A stretch of 64,000 bases of DNA from Halichondria panicea (taxonomy: Eukaryota > Porifera > Demospongiae > Suberitida > Halichondriidae), in the NCBI RefSeq assembly GCF_963675165.1, contig NC_087382.1:2046001-2110000 (forward strand), read 5' to 3'. The translations under genes and the position numbers were made by a program. The notes below the pieces were generated by a model. That model saw only the letters and a program-made list of their open reading frames with translations, was not told where the DNA came from and searched no databases. Shown here in pieces: positions 61,711 to 64,000 of this stretch. Every line of letters begins with the position of its first letter. The stretch's first letter is position 1.

Positions 61711-64000
61711 TTACCCAATGTTATAGAGGAATATTGCTGGGACCATAATCACGAGTCCTCCTATACTGAAGTAAGTGAGACTATCTGCACTCGGCTTGAA
61801 CAAGAATGCACCACAATCATCTTCTTGAAACAGGCTCCAGAACAACGCTCCCAGGGGGGTCACCAGTGACTATGTAGGGGGTAGGCAGGGGGTTAAGGGG
61901 GGTCACCAGTGACTATGTGGGGGGTAGGGGTTAAGGGGGGTCACCAGTGACTATGTAGGGGGTAGGCAGGGGGTTAAGGGGGGTCACCAGCGACTATGTG
62001 GGGTAGTTGCTGGGGCATTAGTGACTACACACTCCATGCGATGATTATATTCCTAAACTCCATACCTGCACTATAGCAAGGTAAGCCGCTCCCTCTGCGT
62101 ATCGAATGAGTAGACCTCCTCCCAGGTACGAGACCACGTACATGGCAATGAAGGCCACACCCCTCAACCCTGGCACATAGTTACAACCAGCTCCACCAAA
62201 GAAACACTGAATAGCAAACCAATAGCTGCAAGAATTGAATAAGAAGAGCAACATATTAAAATTATTATGCTACCCATGCACTAATACATGCATGCAGGAA
62301 CCCATAAATAAGCCCATACATTTTTCTATTATTTTATGGGCTCCTGTTAAAAAATACGGACACAAAATTTTTGTTATCTTATAATTTATACTGATATTTC
62401 TTTTCTTGCGGCTTACTTTTCCCCAAATGTCTGGATGCTACCAGCAAAGCCATACCACGGCACCACGTCCACCCAGAACAACACACCCACAGAGACAGTT
62501 GATACAGGGAAGTCCAGAAGAGAAAGTAGAACAAGTTAACAGTTCTCGTGTCCTTTAAACTCTTCTCTTCAATCACGTTCATAACAGCAGCCGGGACCTA
62601 GAGAAGAGTGGAGGCAGTGTGAGTGTACTATGCACATGTAGGGATAGGGTTAGGGTTCACCTAGCCTCGAATTCAGGCCGATTAAAATACGGCCTGGTAC
62701 CTATTGCATGTGTAATTAATCATAGGCGTGGTCCATACACGCCCACGTACTATCTACTACCGTATAGCGGGTAATTTTCGTGGGGTAAAATATTCGTTAT
62801 TTTCGTGGGCAGGCTGACCTCCACAAAATTTTATCGTAGGCGTGGCTTATCTGAACGTAGGAATGCCGTGCAGCCATGAGACTAAACGAAATTTTTACTC
62901 ACGAAAACTACCATTTCTCGAGTTGAACGAATTTTTTACCCCACGAAATTTACCCGCTATATACGGTATGTATATGAAGCTATGTGCCACAGCTAGCCAG
63001 CAAGTCTTCTCGACAACGCAATAGAGAGCATAAACCACAGCTTCACAGGAGACAAGTATTTGTTAAAATTAATACGGAAAGAAACTAGTAAACAAACTAG
63101 TTTACGGTTTAATTTTACAAAGGTTTACTAAAGTATAACAAGTCACCCAGATTCTGGGTGACTCAGTTCGCGCATGTGCACTATCACCCATGCAATAGAG
63201 ACCAGGCCGTATTTTAATCGGCCTGGTCTCGAGGCTAGGGTTCACCTCACTTGCCACTATAGCTACAGTTTACTATGCACATGTACAGTGGGACCACACT
63301 ATAGGCTCTGTACACACTGATGGTCGATTAAGTATAGCATTTAAATCTGCTTTGTGGTGCTTTTAAAATGTGAGTTGAAAAGGGTTGTAATAAAGTATTC
63401 TTTCCAAAATATGATATTTACGGAGTGTATGATTATCTACTTACAAATCCAATCATGAACACTAGGGGCCATATAATCCTGGAGAGAGTTGGTTGAGCAA
63501 AGAACTGAGCGTTTCCACCTTTAGAGTTATCATCAAACTGCGCCACTACTGGTATCAGTGAGAACACCAGAGCAGCCACCACTGCACAAGCACACAGCAG
63601 CTTGAGCAGTGTCGGCCGCTTACGCAGAATGAGAAACCTGTGGACATGGAGAAATGAGTTGCAGTATCCGGTCAGGCATTCATATCATTACTTTGAAAGA
63701 TCCGTTTCATATAAAGTTGCGGCTGTTGCACATTTTCTCCTACTCCCCCTGACTCTTTTAATCAATGCATGGCTTAGTGACTCTTAGGGATATATAAAGC
63801 AATGAATCTATGCATCACAATCTCAGTAATAATAAAGCATGTGCGTGGAGAAATTAGTTGATTCTGCAGGAAATAAATATTGAGGCTAGAGGCATCACTA
63901 TCTCAGTAATAATATTTATTGTTTAAAGTAGTGTGTGAATACACTTGTACTGGCTATACTGGACATGTGACTAGTAATCAGTGGCCCTCACCTGAACAGT
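61711..64000 (-). CDS. CRT-like (chloroquine-resistance-transporter family) membrane transporter, 3' part, with an apparent 1-nt deletion
   Basis: Exons on the minus strand: 63992 onward (continues past the window), 63445-63637, 62417-62597, 62066-62225 and 61715-61869. The last exon either ends at TAA (61711-61713) or is spliced there, because GGGTAAGC is both a stop and a donor. Hydrophobic helices include LLKLLCACAVVAALVFSLIP, VNLFYFLFWTSLYQ, VSVGVLFWVDVVPWYGFAG, GVAFIAMYVVSYLGGGLLIR, GAAYLAIVQ and FSIGGLVIMVPAIFLYNIG. The order, the LYQ...VPWYG helix and the CFFGGAGC loop fit the CRT/DMT superfamily (lysosomal or vacuolar solute export). Phases require exon 62417-62597 to be one base longer, near 62505, so the gene is a recent pseudogene or has an assembly error. 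Confidence 0.6.
61856..62000 (-). repeat. Minisatellite that duplicates a splice acceptor (4 copies)
   Basis: A ~38-43-bp unit read on the minus strand as CCCCCTACATAG|TCACTGGTGACCCCCC. The copy at about 61856-61875 is the real intron-exon junction of the last CRT-like exon. Three more copies lie just upstream in the intron (about 61898, 61936 and 61979). Confidence 0.88.
62662..63237. mobile_element. 576-bp element of the TAGCCTCG family, 9-bp target duplication, in a CRT-like intron
   Basis: Left end TAGCCTCGAATTCAGGCCGA; right end the inverse-type GCCTGGTCTCGAGGCTA. Flanked by GGGTTCACC at 62653-62661 and 63238-63246. It contains a nested inverted pair at 62757-62797 and 62927-62969 (ACCGTATAGCGGGTAA / TTACCCGCTATATACGGT). 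This longer relative has the same ends as the 52-58-bp hairpins. Confidence 0.85.

Overview
This window is eukaryotic and very probably animal. It has intron-rich genes with GT/AG junctions, and it carries two families restricted to animals: an ALP/Enigma-type LIM protein and a TGF-beta type I receptor-like kinase. The short introns, the AT-rich spacers crowded with foldback elements, and a local cluster of very large Pmp-repeat (right-handed beta-helix) membrane proteins suggest an early-branching animal such as a sponge. The species is inference; I cannot prove it. I recognise no rRNA, tRNA or CRISPR array.

Layout. 1-2276 (+): the 3' part of a three-LIM-domain gene. 2764-8428 (+): a complete nine-exon TGF-beta type I receptor-like gene whose kinase domain has lost the VAIK lysine and the HRD aspartate, so it looks like a pseudokinase. 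8222-54942: a tandem segmental duplication. Each unit carries a copy of the receptor's last kinase exon (+), a convergent intronless ~4.4 kb gene for a beta-helix plus multi-pass membrane protein (-), and shared flanking DNA. Unit 1 (8835-13289) and unit 4 (39394-43779) have intact genes. Unit 2 (19721-24010) and unit 3 (29816-34154) have broken ones. Unit 5 keeps only the exon copy and is cut off at about 54942. 55208-59499: an integrase-type DNA transposon resembling Ginger1, with TIRs, a 4-bp target duplication, and a gene for integrase, Ulp1-like protease and PHD finger that has one apparent frameshift. 61711-64000 (-): part of a CRT-like (chloroquine-resistance-transporter family) membrane transporter gene with one apparent 1-nt deletion.

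The repeat landscape is the most unusual part. The duplicated units can be compared with each other, so several insertions can be read against their own empty sites. A foldback family ending in TAG(C/A)CTCG makes 9-bp (once 11-bp) target duplications and ranges from 52-bp hairpins to a 7-kb element (45158-52142). A second family (CAG[G/T]GGCGT ends) makes 5-bp duplications, and a third makes TA duplications. Separately, at three unrelated genes, tandem minisatellites have copied an exon-intron junction together with its splice site (LIM acceptor x6, receptor donor x9, transporter acceptor x4).

Functionally, the LIM protein would be a cytoskeletal adaptor. The receptor would be a TGF-beta-pathway decoy or scaffold. 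The beta-helix proteins look like variable cell-surface receptors that diversify by duplication, rung gain or loss, and gene conversion. All exon models were read by eye from splice signals and reading-frame continuity. No database search was possible.
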